The notes under the pieces: model-generated | What the model saw: the letters and a program-made list of their open reading frames with translations, nothing else | What the model was told of the DNA's origin: nothing | Database searches by the model: none | Position numbers and translations under genes: made by a program | Assembly: GCA_964434535.1 (NCBI GenBank) | Contig: CAYSWA010000004.1 | Coordinates: 1 to 64,000 of the forward strand | Direction of reading: 5' to 3' | From: SM23-32 sp964434535 | Lineage (GTDB): Bacteria; Planctomycetota; Brocadiia; SM23-32 | Length of the DNA stretch: 64,000 nt | Part shown: in pieces, positions 1 to 9,822 of the stretch | How the letters are laid out: each line of letters opens with the position of its first letter | Numbering within the stretch: the first letter of the stretch is position 1

Positions 1-65
1 CGCATCGGCGCCCCCTTCGGCCCCGACTACCCCCACAGCGCAAATGCCTTGGCGCGCGTCAGGTG

Positions 66-95
66 TTGACATCTCGGGACCTGGCTCATTAGACT
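66..95 (+). promoter_or_regulatory. sigma-70-like promoter
   Basis: A perfect TTGACA -35 box (66-71) is followed after 18 bp by TAGACT (90-95), which matches the -10 consensus at the key T, A and final T. It lies about 90 bp upstream of the membrane protein gene that starts at 185. Confidence 0.5.
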
Positions 96-184
96 GGCCC
101 TGTTCGGCCGCGCACAGATCAGGCCCCGCCCTCCCCGGGCGGCCCCGGCGCGCGGCCGGGCAGCCGTTGGCAGCGAGGTCTGCG

Positions 185-856
185 ATGGAGCTGGCGCTGG
201 AGTTCATCGTCGTCTTCGTGGCGAGCGCAGGCTTCCTGGTGACCACCCGCCACGCCCTGTTCGCCTTCGCCTACCTGGTGGTGCTCGCCGCCCTGCTGGT
301 GCGCCGCCGCCAGACGGCCTTGCGCCGCGCCGCCGGCCCTCGTCCGAGCTTCCGGGACTCCACGTCCTTCTTCGACCGCGAGAGGGCCCTGCGCGACATC
401 GCCCACCACACGGGCTACCTCATGGTCGCGGTGGCGATGCTGGTCGCGGTGGGGGGGCAGATCGCGCTGAGCCTGTTCGTCCAGCCCGAGGTCGAGCGCG
501 GCCGGAGCCCGGAAGGACAGGTCGAGGTGACCGCCTCGCTGACGCTCGGGGGCCTGCGGCTCGGCCACGTCCGGGGCGTCGTGCCCGCCGAGCCGGGCGC
601 GGCCGGGAAGTGCACGCGCTACCGGCTTCCGCTCGTTCGGGCATCGGGCGGGCTCGAGACCCGGGGCAAGCCGGGCGAGCAGGCGACGGTCCTCCAGTGG
701 CAGTTCGGATTCGGCATGCCGCCGGCGCGTTCCTGGAGCGGCGTCGAGCCGATAGTGATTGAAGAAGAAGCCGCCCGTGCGCTGCGCCGCCGGCCCGCCG
801 CCGCCCCGCCCCCGCCCTCGGTGCCGCCGGACACCTCAGCCGCCCCCGGCCAGTAG
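185..856 (+). CDS. hypothetical membrane protein, three TM helices
   Basis: I do not recognise a family. The start at 185 is chosen because a GAGGT ribosome site lies at 175-179 and the protein then opens directly with a membrane helix. Of 223 residues, about 5-20 and 25-40 form a helical hairpin, an Arg-rich loop follows, and a third helix spans about 78-102. The rest is a soluble, probably extracytoplasmic domain ending in a Pro/Ala-rich tail. The last 21 bases overlap the convergent reductase gene. The 5' part of the longer frame, from 44, is probably leader sequence because a TTGACA promoter sits inside it. Confidence 0.55.
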   Translation: MELALEFIVVFVASAGFLVTTRHALFAFAYLVVLAALLVRRRQTALRRAAGPRPSFRDSTSFFDRERALRDIAHHTGYLMVAVAMLVAVGGQIALSLFVQPEVERGRSPEGQVEVTASLTLGGLRLGHVRGVVPAEPGAAGKCTRYRLPLVRASGGLETRGKPGEQATVLQWQFGFGMPPARSWSGVEPIVIEEEAARALRRRPAAAPPPPSVPPDTSAAPGQ

Positions 857-1411
857 CTCCTCGGCCGCCCGGCGGGCGTCCTCCAGGCACTCGGGATGCT
901 TCGCCTCGACGTCGCCCTTCTCGTCCACGCCGGGGTAGAATCGGCTCACCGCGCAGGCCATGTTCAGCGTCATCATCCAGCTCTTCACGATGGTCAGCGC
1001 GCCCTGGTAGTAGCGCTCGCGGTCCATCGCGGCGACGCAGAGGAACATGCCCCGCCGGCGCGGCTCCTGCGGCTCGCCCAGCAGCGCCGTGCGCGCCCAG
1101 AAGCACTGGAACCGGTCGATCAGCACCTTCAGGTGGCCGGGCAGCGAGGTGAAGTACAGCGGCGAGGCGACCACCACGTGGTCGGCCTCGCTGAAGCGGA
1201 CGTAGAGGCCCTGCATGTCGTCGTGGACGACGCAGCGGCCCGTCTCCCAGCAGCCCCGTCCGGCGCGGCACGGCGTGATGGAGAGCCGGCTCGGCACGAT
1301 GGTCTGGACGGCGGCGCCGCGCTCGCGCATCACCTCCAGCGCGGCGTCGAGCACGGCGTCGCTGTTGCCGCCGCGCCGGCTGCTGCCGGCCACGGCGAGC
1401 ACGTCGGTCAT
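836..1411 (-). CDS. flavodoxin-like NADPH-dependent FMN reductase family protein
   Basis: This is a 191-residue flavodoxin-fold oxidoreductase. The N-terminus holds the phosphate-binding turn GSSRRGGNSD typical of NADPH-dependent FMN reductases and IsfD-type iron-sulfur flavoproteins. Two cysteines in the segment CRAGRGCW (about residues 48-54) recall the compact CxxC(x)nC motif of iron-sulfur flavoproteins, but the full motif is not present. ASPLYF near residue 84 is the conserved flavin-contact loop. Its ATG overlaps the queC stop (ATGA), so it is translated after queC in one transcript. The substrate is not predictable. Confidence 0.8.
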   Translation of the reverse strand: MTDVLAVAGSSRRGGNSDAVLDAALEVMRERGAAVQTIVPSRLSITPCRAGRGCWETGRCVVHDDMQGLYVRFSEADHVVVASPLYFTSLPGHLKVLIDRFQCFWARTALLGEPQEPRRRGMFLCVAAMDRERYYQGALTIVKSWMMTLNMACAVSRFYPGVDEKGDVEAKHPECLEDARRAAEELLAGGG

Positions 1412-2139
1412 CGCTCGCCCCCCGGTTCGGCGCCCCGGTAGACGGTCGGGTCGGGGAGGCCGGCCTCCGCGAAGCCGCGCCGCCTCAGCCGGCAGCTATC
1501 GCAGCGCCCGCAGGCGCGTCCGCGCGCGTCGGCGTCATAGCAGCTCACCGTCAGCGAGTAGTCCACGCCGAGCCCGTGGCCGGTGCGGATGATCTCGGCC
1601 TTCGTCAGCTCGATCAGCGGGGTCACGATCCGGGGCGGGCTGCCCTCGACGGCGCGGCGGGTGGCCAGGGCGGCGAGCCGCTCGAACGCCTCGACGTACT
1701 GCGGCCGGCAGTCGGGGTAGCCGCTGTAGTCGACGGCGTTGAGGCCGGCGTAGATCTCGTCCGCGCCGCGCACCTCGGCCAGCGCGAGCGCGAAGGCGAG
1801 GAAGACGCTGTTGCGGGCGGGGACGTAGGTCGGCGGTATCCCCTCGTCCATGCGCTCCTGGTCGCGGTCGGTGGGCAGGTCGGCCGACTCGTCCGTCAGC
1901 GCCGAGCCGCCCAGCTCGCCGAGCGGCAGCGTGAGCACGCGGTGCTCGGCGGCGCCCAGGGAGGCGGCGACGCGGCGGGCGGCCTCGACCTCGGCCTCGT
2001 GGCGCTGCCCGTAGCGGAAGGTCAGCGCGTGGCAGCGCCGGCCCCGCTCGCGGGCGAGGGCCATGGCCGTGGCGGAGTCGATGCCCCCGCTGAGCAGCAC
2101 GACCGCGTCGATGGCCTCGCCTGGTGTCATTCCCTGCAT
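1408..2139 (-). CDS. queC: 7-cyano-7-deazaguanine synthase QueC
   Basis: QueC converts 7-carboxy-7-deazaguanine to preQ0 in queuosine biosynthesis, using ATP and ammonia. The N-terminal SGGIDSAT is the PP-loop ATP pyrophosphatase motif. Near the C-terminus a cysteine set SC...ACGRCDSC supplies the structural zinc site. The predicted promoter at 2165-2193 would start transcription near 2158, which excludes the ATG at 2169 and upstream starts; 2139 or 2130 is therefore the start. The gene is followed with a 4-bp overlap by the flavodoxin-like reductase. No other queuosine genes are in the window. Confidence 0.93.
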   Translation of the reverse strand: MQGMTPGEAIDAVVLLSGGIDSATAMALARERGRRCHALTFRYGQRHEAEVEAARRVAASLGAAEHRVLTLPLGELGGSALTDESADLPTDRDQERMDEGIPPTYVPARNSVFLAFALALAEVRGADEIYAGLNAVDYSGYPDCRPQYVEAFERLAALATRRAVEGSPPRIVTPLIELTKAEIIRTGHGLGVDYSLTVSCYDADARGRACGRCDSCRLRRRGFAEAGLPDPTVYRGAEPGGER

Positions 2140-2164
2140 CTCACGGGGGGTCAGCGGAACTTGC

Positions 2165-2193
2165 AGCATACAACCGCCGGGCGCCAACCGCAA
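2165..2193 (-). promoter_or_regulatory. queC promoter
   Basis: On the minus strand TTGCGG (2193-2188), a 17-bp spacer and TATGCT (2170-2165) form a plausible sigma-70 promoter whose start would lie about 20 bases before the queC ATG. Confidence 0.45.
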
Positions 2194-2217
2194 CGACGGC
2201 AACGTCGACGGCTGGCA

Positions 2218-2236
2218 ACCGCAGATGAACGCGGAT
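2218..2236 (+). repeat. dispersed intergenic repeat, copy 1
   Basis: The 19-mer ACCGCAGATGAACGCGGAT recurs in inverse orientation at 19032-19061 between atpA and atpG, where it is lengthened by an extra 10-base unit (CGTTCATCTG/CGTTTATCTG). The 355-bp gap between queC and gmd that holds it shows no gene. It holds this repeat, short heptamer repeats and the two promoters. Confidence 0.6.
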
Positions 2237-2254
2237 ACGACCGGCCCGGCACGA

Positions 2255-2278
2255 CCGGCAACCGACAACTGGCAACCG
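2255..2278 (+). repeat. degenerate heptamer tandem repeat
   Basis: Three consecutive 7-base units CCGGCAA, CCGACAA and CTGGCAA followed by CCG. Similar heptamer arrays occur in several other gaps in this window. Confidence 0.55.
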
Positions 2279-2416
2279 CCGTTACCCGCCCAGCGGCGGG
2301 CAGCCGATCAGCTCGCTCAGCTCGCGCAGGGCCTGGCGCGCCTCCGACGCCCCGTCCAGGGCGGCAGCTCACGGACGACCGCCCCCCATTGGCGAGGTGG
2401 GGGAGCGGGCCTGAGC

Positions 2417-2446
2417 TTGCGCGCGAAGAGGCCGGCCCGGTATAAA
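2417..2446 (+). promoter_or_regulatory. gmd promoter
   Basis: TTGCGC (2417-2422), 18-bp spacer and TATAAA (2441-2446), about 50 bp upstream of the gmd ATG. Confidence 0.55.
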
Positions 2447-2494
2447 GGGGGCGCCGGGCGGCGGAGGGGTTGCCCAGGCCCCGAGGGACGGCCC

Positions 2495-3526
2495 ATGAAG
2501 AAAGCGCTGATCACCGGCATCACCGGCCAGGACGGCTCCTACCTCACGGAACTGCTGCTCGGCAAAGACTACGAGGTCCACGGCATCATCCGCCGCGCCT
2601 CGGTCTTCAACACCGAGCGCATCGACCACATCTACCAGGACCCGCACGACCCCGACCGCCGCCTCCACCTCTACTACGGCGACGTGGTCGACGGCAGCAA
2701 CATCGCCCGCCTGGTCGAGAAGATCGCCCCCGACGAGATCTACAACCTGGCCGCCCAGAGCCACGTCGCCGTCTCGTTCGAGCAGCCCGTCTACACCGCC
2801 GACGCCGACGCGCTCGGCACGCTGCGCCTGCTGGAGGCCGTGCGCGAGGCCCGCGTCGAGACCCGCTTCTACCAGGCGTCGACCAGCGAGATGTTCGGCA
2901 AGGTCGCCGAGGTGCCGCAGAACGAGCAGACGCCCTTCCACCCCCGCAGCCCCTACGCCGTCGCCAAGCTCTTCGCCCACTGGATCACCATCAACACGCG
3001 CGAGGCATACGGGCTGTATGCGTGCAGCGGCATCCTGTTCAACCACGAGTCGCCCCGGCGGGGCCGGCGCTTCGTCACCCGCAAGATCAGCGAGGCCGTC
3101 GCCCGCATCCGCGCCGGCGCCCAGGAGACCCTCTACCTGGGCAACCTCGACGCCCGGCGCGACTGGGGCTACGCGCCCGAATACGTCGAGGCGATGTGGA
3201 TGATGCTGAACCAGGACGCCCCGGACGACTACGTGATCGCCACCGGCCAGACGCACACCGTGCGCGAGTTCGCCGAGCTCGCCTTCGCCGTCGGCGGGAT
3301 GGCGCTCGCCTGGCAGGGCGAAGGTGCCTCAGAGCGGGGCGTCGACGCCGAGACCGGCCGCACGCTGATCGAGGTCGACCCGCGCTACTTCCGCCCCGCC
3401 GAGGTGGACCTGCTCCAGGGCGACGCCTCGAAAGCGCGGGAGAAGCTCGGCTGGCGGCCGCGCACGGCCTTCGAAGAGCTGGTGCGCGTGATGGTCGAGG
3501 CCGACCTCGACGCCCTCGGCGCCTGA
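2495..3526 (+). CDS. gmd: GDP-mannose 4,6-dehydratase
   Basis: Gmd makes GDP-4-keto-6-deoxymannose from GDP-mannose, the first step to GDP-L-fucose. The 343-residue protein is the normal length. It shows the extended-SDR dinucleotide motif GITGQDGSY (about residues 8-16), the STSEMFG active-site segment, the SPYAVAK Tyr-Lys catalytic pair and the NHESPRRG substrate loop. The ATG at 2495 is preceded by a CGAGGGA ribosome site. It is followed by fcl after a 34-bp gap filled by a heptamer repeat, so the pair forms a GDP-fucose operon feeding surface polysaccharide synthesis. Confidence 0.96.
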   Translation: MKKALITGITGQDGSYLTELLLGKDYEVHGIIRRASVFNTERIDHIYQDPHDPDRRLHLYYGDVVDGSNIARLVEKIAPDEIYNLAAQSHVAVSFEQPVYTADADALGTLRLLEAVREARVETRFYQASTSEMFGKVAEVPQNEQTPFHPRSPYAVAKLFAHWITINTREAYGLYACSGILFNHESPRRGRRFVTRKISEAVARIRAGAQETLYLGNLDARRDWGYAPEYVEAMWMMLNQDAPDDYVIATGQTHTVREFAELAFAVGGMALAWQGEGASERGVDAETGRTLIEVDPRYFRPAEVDLLQGDASKAREKLGWRPRTAFEELVRVMVEADLDALGA

Positions 3527-3534
3527 CCAACCCC

Positions 3535-3560
3535 AGACCCGAGACCCGAGACCCGAGACC
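3535..3560 (+). repeat. AGACCCG heptamer tandem array
   Basis: Three exact copies of AGACCCG plus AGACC occupy 3535-3560 and abut the fcl ATG at 3561, leaving no room for a classical Shine-Dalgarno sequence. Copy-number change here would alter only the gmd-fcl spacing. Confidence 0.85.
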
Positions 3561-4511
3561 ATGTCCTGGTGGACCGACAGGCGCGTCTGCGTAACGGGCG
3601 GCGCCGGCTTCCTCGGCTCCTGGCTGGTGGAGCTGCTCGGGCCGAAGCGGCCAGCCGGCATCTTCGTGCCCCGCAGCGCCGACTACGACCTGCGCCGCGA
3701 GGCGGACATCGCGCGCATGTACGAGGACGCCCGCCCCGACGTCGTCATCCACCTGGCGGCGACGGTCGGCGGCATCGGCGCGAACCGCCGCAACCCCGGC
3801 AGCTTCTTCTACGACAACGCCGTCATGGGCATCCAGCTCATCGAGCAGGCCCGCCGGCGCGGCATCGGCAAGTTCGTCATCATCGGCACCGTCTGCGCCT
3901 ACCCCAAGTTCACGCCCGTCCCGTTCCGCGAAGACGACCTCTGGAACGGCTACCCCGAGGAGACCAACGCGCCCTACGGGCTGGCCAAGAAGATGCTGCT
4001 GGTGCAGGCGCAGGCCTACCGCGCGCAGTACGGCATGAACGCGATCTTCCTGCTGCCGGTGAACCTCTACGGCCCGCGCGACGACTTCGACCCGCAGACC
4101 TCGCACGTGATCCCCGCCGTCATCCGCAAGTGCCTGGAGGCGAAGGCGCGCGGCGAGGAGCGGATCGTCGCCTGGGGCACGGGCACGCCGACGCGGGAGT
4201 TCATCTACGTCGAAGACGCCGCCCGCGGCATCCTGATGGCCACGGAGCGCTACGACGGGCCGGAGCCGGTGAACATCGGCTCGGGCTTCGAGATCTCCAT
4301 CCGCGAGCTGATCGAGCTGATCGCCGAGCTGATCGGCTTCGCGGGCCGGATCGAGTGGGACGCCTCGCAGCCCGACGGCCAGCCCCGCCGACGGCTCGAC
4401 ACCTCGCGGGCCAGGGAGCAGTTCGGCTTCGCGGCCCAGGTCGAGTTCCGCGAGGGCCTGGAGCGCACCATCGAGTGGGTCCGCCGCAGCCAGCCCTGGG
4501 CCGCCCCGTAA
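3561..4511 (+). CDS. fcl: GDP-L-fucose synthase
   Basis: Fcl epimerises and reduces GDP-4-keto-6-deoxymannose to GDP-L-fucose with NADPH. The 316-residue protein has the SDR glycine motif TGGAGFLGS (about residues 12-20), the segment GTVCAYPK that corresponds to the GSSCIYPK catalytic loop of E. coli Fcl, and the catalytic YGLAK Tyr-Lys motif. NLYGPRDDFD is the conserved substrate-binding segment. The start is fixed by the preceding heptamer array. It forms a two-gene operon with gmd. Confidence 0.95.
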   Translation: MSWWTDRRVCVTGGAGFLGSWLVELLGPKRPAGIFVPRSADYDLRREADIARMYEDARPDVVIHLAATVGGIGANRRNPGSFFYDNAVMGIQLIEQARRRGIGKFVIIGTVCAYPKFTPVPFREDDLWNGYPEETNAPYGLAKKMLLVQAQAYRAQYGMNAIFLLPVNLYGPRDDFDPQTSHVIPAVIRKCLEAKARGEERIVAWGTGTPTREFIYVEDAARGILMATERYDGPEPVNIGSGFEISIRELIELIAELIGFAGRIEWDASQPDGQPRRRLDTSRAREQFGFAAQVEFREGLERTIEWVRRSQPWAAP

Positions 4512-4698
4512 CGACCGCAGCCCACGCCGGGCCGGCGCAGGGGGCAGGCGTGCACGCCCTGCTCTTCTTCGACCCCCCGCGCTCCAGGACGCCTACAAGG
4601 GCTGGCTGCGCGCCATCTGCGAGCTGCCGCTGGAGCGTGAGGGCGGCCAGGTGCGCTTCCGCATGCCGCCGGACGCGAAGTACGCGATCCAGCGCTGA
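4512..4698 (+). other. possible decayed C-terminal gene fragment
   Basis: The 259-bp gap between fcl and mutL holds an open frame (4582-4698) encoding a protein-like tail with LQDAYKGWLRAICELPLE and ending in KYAIQR, without a start codon or ribosome site. The sequence just upstream reads better in another frame (HALLFFDPP), as a frameshifted remnant would. I cannot assign a family. A TATGCT at 4724-4729 may be a -10 box for mutL. Confidence 0.25.
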
Positions 4699-4770
4699 GG
4701 TGGCGCCCCCGGCCGGGGTGCGTTATGCTGGAGCGTCCGGAGTCCACCGCCTCCAGCCGCCTCGACCGCC

Positions 4771-6525
<1,755 letters not shown>

Positions 6526-6628
6526 ACGCGAGGTGGAAGAGCCGATGGAGAGCCGGCCCGACGCGCGGCCGATGTTCGGCGCGGTCTACACCGTCATCGG
6601 TCGCGCCCCGACCGGGCCCTGCCCCAGG

Positions 6629-7121
6629 CTACGGCGCGGAACCGTCCTCCTGACAGGCCGGATGGTGCCCAGCATCGGGGGCATAGAGAACCGGCACCGC
6701 AAGGAGTGGGAAGTAGGGTCTTTTGAAGCCGGTCCGGCCAAGAACGTCGGAGATGGTGGTACGGATGTACGGGAAAACCAGGTACTGCACGCCTTCCTCA
6801 AGCCAGCGCTCCACGAAATCTGGAGGCACGTCGTCCAGGACCCGGATGCCGACGCTGAGGCCGACGGTAAGTTCATACGGTGTCAGCGGTTCGTCTTCCT
6901 CCGCCGGTCCTTCAGGTCCCTCTGGGGCAGGTGCAGGTTCGACTTCGGGCCCTTCCTGGAAGCACGCCGACACTTCCATCCGCGCCAGGTACTTCCCCTC
7001 GCCGCGTTCTCTCGCAGGCATGCAAGACAACAAGCACGACGATCGAGCGCGGGTCCGGAGATGACCATCCGGGCGGCATATCCTCTGGATGCTCCTTCAG
7101 GTACCGGTTTGCCTCCTCCAT
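6629..7121 (-). pseudogene. SecB-like chaperone domain protein, apparently frameshifted
   Basis: The main frame (6629-7033) encodes SecB-fold features: a KYLARMEVSACF strand, then VERWLEEGVQYLVFPYIRTT and a segment ending FPLLAVPVLYAP, the positions where SecB proteins carry their conserved FPYxRE helix and LPP(V/I)NF tail. The likely N-terminal part, starting with an ATG at 7121, is in a different frame (EEANRYLKEHPED ... IVVLVVLHACER) and would need a one-base shift near 7000-7025 to join it. The C-terminal 15 residues do not look like SecB. Codon use is visibly less GC-rich than that of neighbouring genes. I infer a decayed or recently acquired gene, and a sequencing error is possible. Confidence 0.45.
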
Positions 7122-7161
7122 GAGCCCTTCATCAGCGCACGAACAGTGTCAATCCCGCTGC

Positions 7162-7190
7162 TGGACGGCTCGGCCGCCATGCCCTATACT
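7162..7190 (+). promoter_or_regulatory. aroB promoter
   Basis: TGGACG (7162-7167), 17 bp, TATACT (7185-7190), 33 bp before the aroB ATG. Confidence 0.5.
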
Positions 7191-7222
7191 CGGGCCGTTG
7201 CCACATTGCCCGGGGGAGCGCC

Positions 7223-8356
7223 ATGGAAACGGTCCGCGTGGAGCTCGGCGAGCGGTCCTACGACGTGCTGGTCGGCTTCGAGTTCCTGGCCGACCTCGGC
7301 GCGGCCCTGAAGGAACGCCGCCTCGCCGGCGAGAACGTCGCCGTCATCACCAGCCCCGCCGTCGGCCAGCTCTACTTCGCTGCCGTCGAGGAGGGCCTGC
7401 GCGAGGCCGGCTTCGAACACGTGGGCCGCTTCGACGTGCCGGACGGCGAGGAGCACAAGTCGCTGGAGAGCTTCTGCGACGCCGTCCGCTGGCTTGCCCG
7501 GTTCGCCCCCGACCCTTCGATCCGGCCGACGGTGGTGACCCTCGGCGGCGGGGTGGTCGGCGACCTGGGCGGCTTCGCGGCGGCCTCGTTCCGCCGCGGC
7601 GTGCCCTACGTGCAGGCGCCCACCACGCTGCTGGCGGCCGTGGACAGCAGCGTCGGCGGCAAGACGGCCGTCAACCTGCCCGAGGGCAAGAACCTGGTCG
7701 GCGCCTTCTACCAGCCGCGCCTGGTCTACGCCGACCTGGCCACGCTGCGCACGCTGGAGCGCCGCGAGGTGCTGAGCGGCGTCGCCGAGATCATCAAGCA
7801 CGGCGCCGCGCTCGACGCGGGGCTGTTCGCCTTCCTGGAGGAGTCCGTCGAGGACCTGGTGGCGCTCGACCGGGAGACGCTCCTGCGCGTGGTGCCGAGC
7901 AACGTGGAGCTGAAGGCCGACGTGGTGCGCCGCGACGAGCGCGAGCAGGCAGGGGTGCGCATCTGCCTGAACTTCGGGCACACGCTCGGCCACGCCATGG
8001 AGAAGGCGGCCGGCGGCCGGCTGACGCACGGGGAGGCGGTCGCCGTCGGCATGGTCGCCGCCGCGCGGCTCTCGGTCGAGCTCGGGCTCTGCGAGCGCCG
8101 GGTGCTCCAGCGGCTCGAAGCCCTGATCGAACGCGCCGGCCTGCCGGCGCGGGCCGAGGGGCTCGACGTGGACGATGTGCTCGATTTCATGGCCCACGAC
8201 AAGAAGTTCACCACGGGGCAGAACCGCTTCGTGCTGCTGAGCGAGATCGGGCGGTGGGTCGAGCGACGGGGCGTGCCGGCCGAGCTGGTGCGGCGCGTGG
8301 CCCGACACTCGCTCGCGCCCCAGGCCAAAGAACGCAGAAGGGAGGAAGCAGAGTGA
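7223..8356 (+). CDS. aroB: 3-dehydroquinate synthase
   Basis: AroB cyclises DAHP to 3-dehydroquinate, the second step of the shikimate pathway, using NAD and a divalent metal. The 377-residue protein shows the NAD-binding DGEEHKSLE, the glycine-rich TLGGGVVGDLGGF, the substrate-binding VDSSVGGKTAVN and the zinc-binding histidines in NFGHTLGHAME and THGEAV. The ATG has a GGGGGA ribosome site. Its stop overlaps the GTG start of the downstream tRNA-binding protein gene. Confidence 0.97.
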   Translation: METVRVELGERSYDVLVGFEFLADLGAALKERRLAGENVAVITSPAVGQLYFAAVEEGLREAGFEHVGRFDVPDGEEHKSLESFCDAVRWLARFAPDPSIRPTVVTLGGGVVGDLGGFAAASFRRGVPYVQAPTTLLAAVDSSVGGKTAVNLPEGKNLVGAFYQPRLVYADLATLRTLERREVLSGVAEIIKHGAALDAGLFAFLEESVEDLVALDRETLLRVVPSNVELKADVVRRDEREQAGVRICLNFGHTLGHAMEKAAGGRLTHGEAVAVGMVAAARLSVELGLCERRVLQRLEALIERAGLPARAEGLDVDDVLDFMAHDKKFTTGQNRFVLLSEIGRWVERRGVPAELVRRVARHSLAPQAKERRREEAE

Positions 8357-8679
8357 TCACGTTCAAGGACTTCCAGCAGATGGAGATGAAGGTCGGGCGC
8401 ATCATCGGCGTCGAGGACCACCCCGACGCCGACAAGCTGATGATCATCCGCTGCGACGTCGGCGAGGAGCAGCCGCGCGTGCTCGTGGCGGGCCTGAAGC
8501 CCTGGTACGACAACGAGGAGCTGGAGGGCAAGCTCGCCGTCGTGGTCACCAACCTGGAGCCGGCCCGCCTGCGCGGCGTGCAGAGCAACGGCATGCTGCT
8601 CGCCGCCCAGCAGAGCGAGGAGAAGGTGGTGATCCTGACCGTCGACAAGGAGCTCGCCCCGGGCTCCAAGGTGCTCTGA
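8353..8679 (+). CDS. tRNA-binding domain protein (MetRS C-terminal/Trbp111-like)
   Basis: This is a stand-alone 108-residue OB-fold tRNA-binding domain, the module found at the C-terminus of many methionyl-tRNA synthetases or as free Trbp111. Diagnostic segments are ITFKDFQQMEMKVGRI, HPDADKL, the AGLKPWYDNEELEGK strand-loop and LEPARLRGVQSNGMLLAA. The GTG start overlaps the aroB stop (GTGA), giving translational coupling. It probably assists a MetRS lacking this domain, whose gene lies elsewhere. CsaA is the main alternative, but the sequence resembles the Trbp111 side more closely. Confidence 0.85.
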   Translation: MITFKDFQQMEMKVGRIIGVEDHPDADKLMIIRCDVGEEQPRVLVAGLKPWYDNEELEGKLAVVVTNLEPARLRGVQSNGMLLAAQQSEEKVVILTVDKELAPGSKVL

Positions 8680-8690
8680 GGAGCGGGCGG

Positions 8691-9692
8691 ATGCGCGCGA
8701 AGGACGGCGGGGGCGAGCTGAGCCGGCGGGACTTCCTGATCGCAGGGGCGGTCGGGGCGGCCGGCCTGGCCGGCGTGCGGGCGCTGGCGCGGGGGCGGGC
8801 CGAGCTGAGCCTGCGCGACCACGCGCCCAATGACTTCGACGAAGGCATCGCGATCGTCCACGGCGACGCCCCGAGCCCCGACGACGAGCGAGAGATCGTC
8901 ACCCGGATGACGCGCCGGGCCCTCGAGGCCCTCGGCGGCATGGGGCGGCTGGTGCGCGCCGGCCAGAGCGTGGTCGTCAAGCCGAACATCGCCTGGGTCT
9001 GGGGCCCCGAGATGGCGACGAACACCAATCCCTGGGTCGTCGCCGCCCTGGTCGCCATGTGCCGCGAGGCCGGGGCCGGGCGGGTGCTGGTGCTGGACAA
9101 CACGATCGCCCGCGATCCCTCCCGCTCCTACCAGGCGAGCGGCATCGCGGCGGCCGCCGCCGAGGCCGGGGCCGAGGTCCCCTACGTCAACCGCGACCAG
9201 GCCGTCGAGTTGCCCGTCCCCGGCGGCTTCGAGCTGGAGAGCTGGACGTTCTGCCGCGAGTTCGTCGACGAGCGCCGCTGCGACGTGCTGATCAACGTGC
9301 CGATCCTCAAGCACCACGGCACCAGCCGCCTGAGCATCGCCCTGAAGAACGTCTTCGGCATGGTCGCCGGCGAGCGGGGCGACCTGCACCGCCAGATCCA
9401 CCGCAAGATGCCCGACCTCCACCGCCTCATCAAGGTGGACCTGACCGTGATGGACGCCTACCGCGTGCTGCGCACCCACGGGCCGAACGGCGGGACGCTG
9501 GAGGACGTGGACAACTCCCGCCAGGGCGCCCGGCGCATCGTGGCCAGCCGCGACCCCGTCGCCGTCGACGCCTACGGGGCGCACATGTTCGGCTACGGGC
9601 CGGGGCAGATCGGCTTCGTGGCCAACGCCCAGGAGGCCGGGCTCGGCACGGCCGACTGGCAGTCCCTGCCCCTGACCGAGGAGGAGGTCTGA
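8691..9692 (+). CDS. Tat-exported DUF362 domain protein
   Basis: The N-terminus carries a twin-arginine signal, SRRDFLIAGAVGAAG (about residues 11-25), so the protein is folded before export. The body (about 80-320) matches the DUF362 family: VVKPNIAW, VLDNTIARDP, NVPILKHHG, LKNVFGMVAGERG and the ASRDPVAVDAYG segment. Family members often carry ferredoxin domains, but none is present in these 333 residues. It lies 11 bp after the tRNA-binding gene. The biochemical role of DUF362 is not established, so no reaction is proposed. Confidence 0.85.
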   Translation: MRAKDGGGELSRRDFLIAGAVGAAGLAGVRALARGRAELSLRDHAPNDFDEGIAIVHGDAPSPDDEREIVTRMTRRALEALGGMGRLVRAGQSVVVKPNIAWVWGPEMATNTNPWVVAALVAMCREAGAGRVLVLDNTIARDPSRSYQASGIAAAAAEAGAEVPYVNRDQAVELPVPGGFELESWTFCREFVDERRCDVLINVPILKHHGTSRLSIALKNVFGMVAGERGDLHRQIHRKMPDLHRLIKVDLTVMDAYRVLRTHGPNGGTLEDVDNSRQGARRIVASRDPVAVDAYGAHMFGYGPGQIGFVANAQEAGLGTADWQSLPLTEEEV

Positions 9693-9743
9693 GCCCTTCC
9701 CCCCCCCTCGCCCCCTCTGCTGATAATGGGCCCCTTGCGGCGC

Positions 9744-9772
9744 CTGACGGTCCGCCTGCGGCGCGCTATAAT
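9744..9772 (+). promoter_or_regulatory. mfd promoter
   Basis: CTGACG (9744-9749), 17 bp, perfect TATAAT (9767-9772), 50 bp before the mfd start. Confidence 0.6.
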
Positions 9773-9822
9773 GGACGAAAGCGGGATCGTGCCCGCCCGT
9801 ACGTTCTCCTCGTGCCCGTCGG

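Noticed and set aside
6545..7123. 196-codon plus-strand frame downstream of mutL
   Set aside because: The plus-strand reading is without motifs, whereas the minus strand shows SecB-like features.
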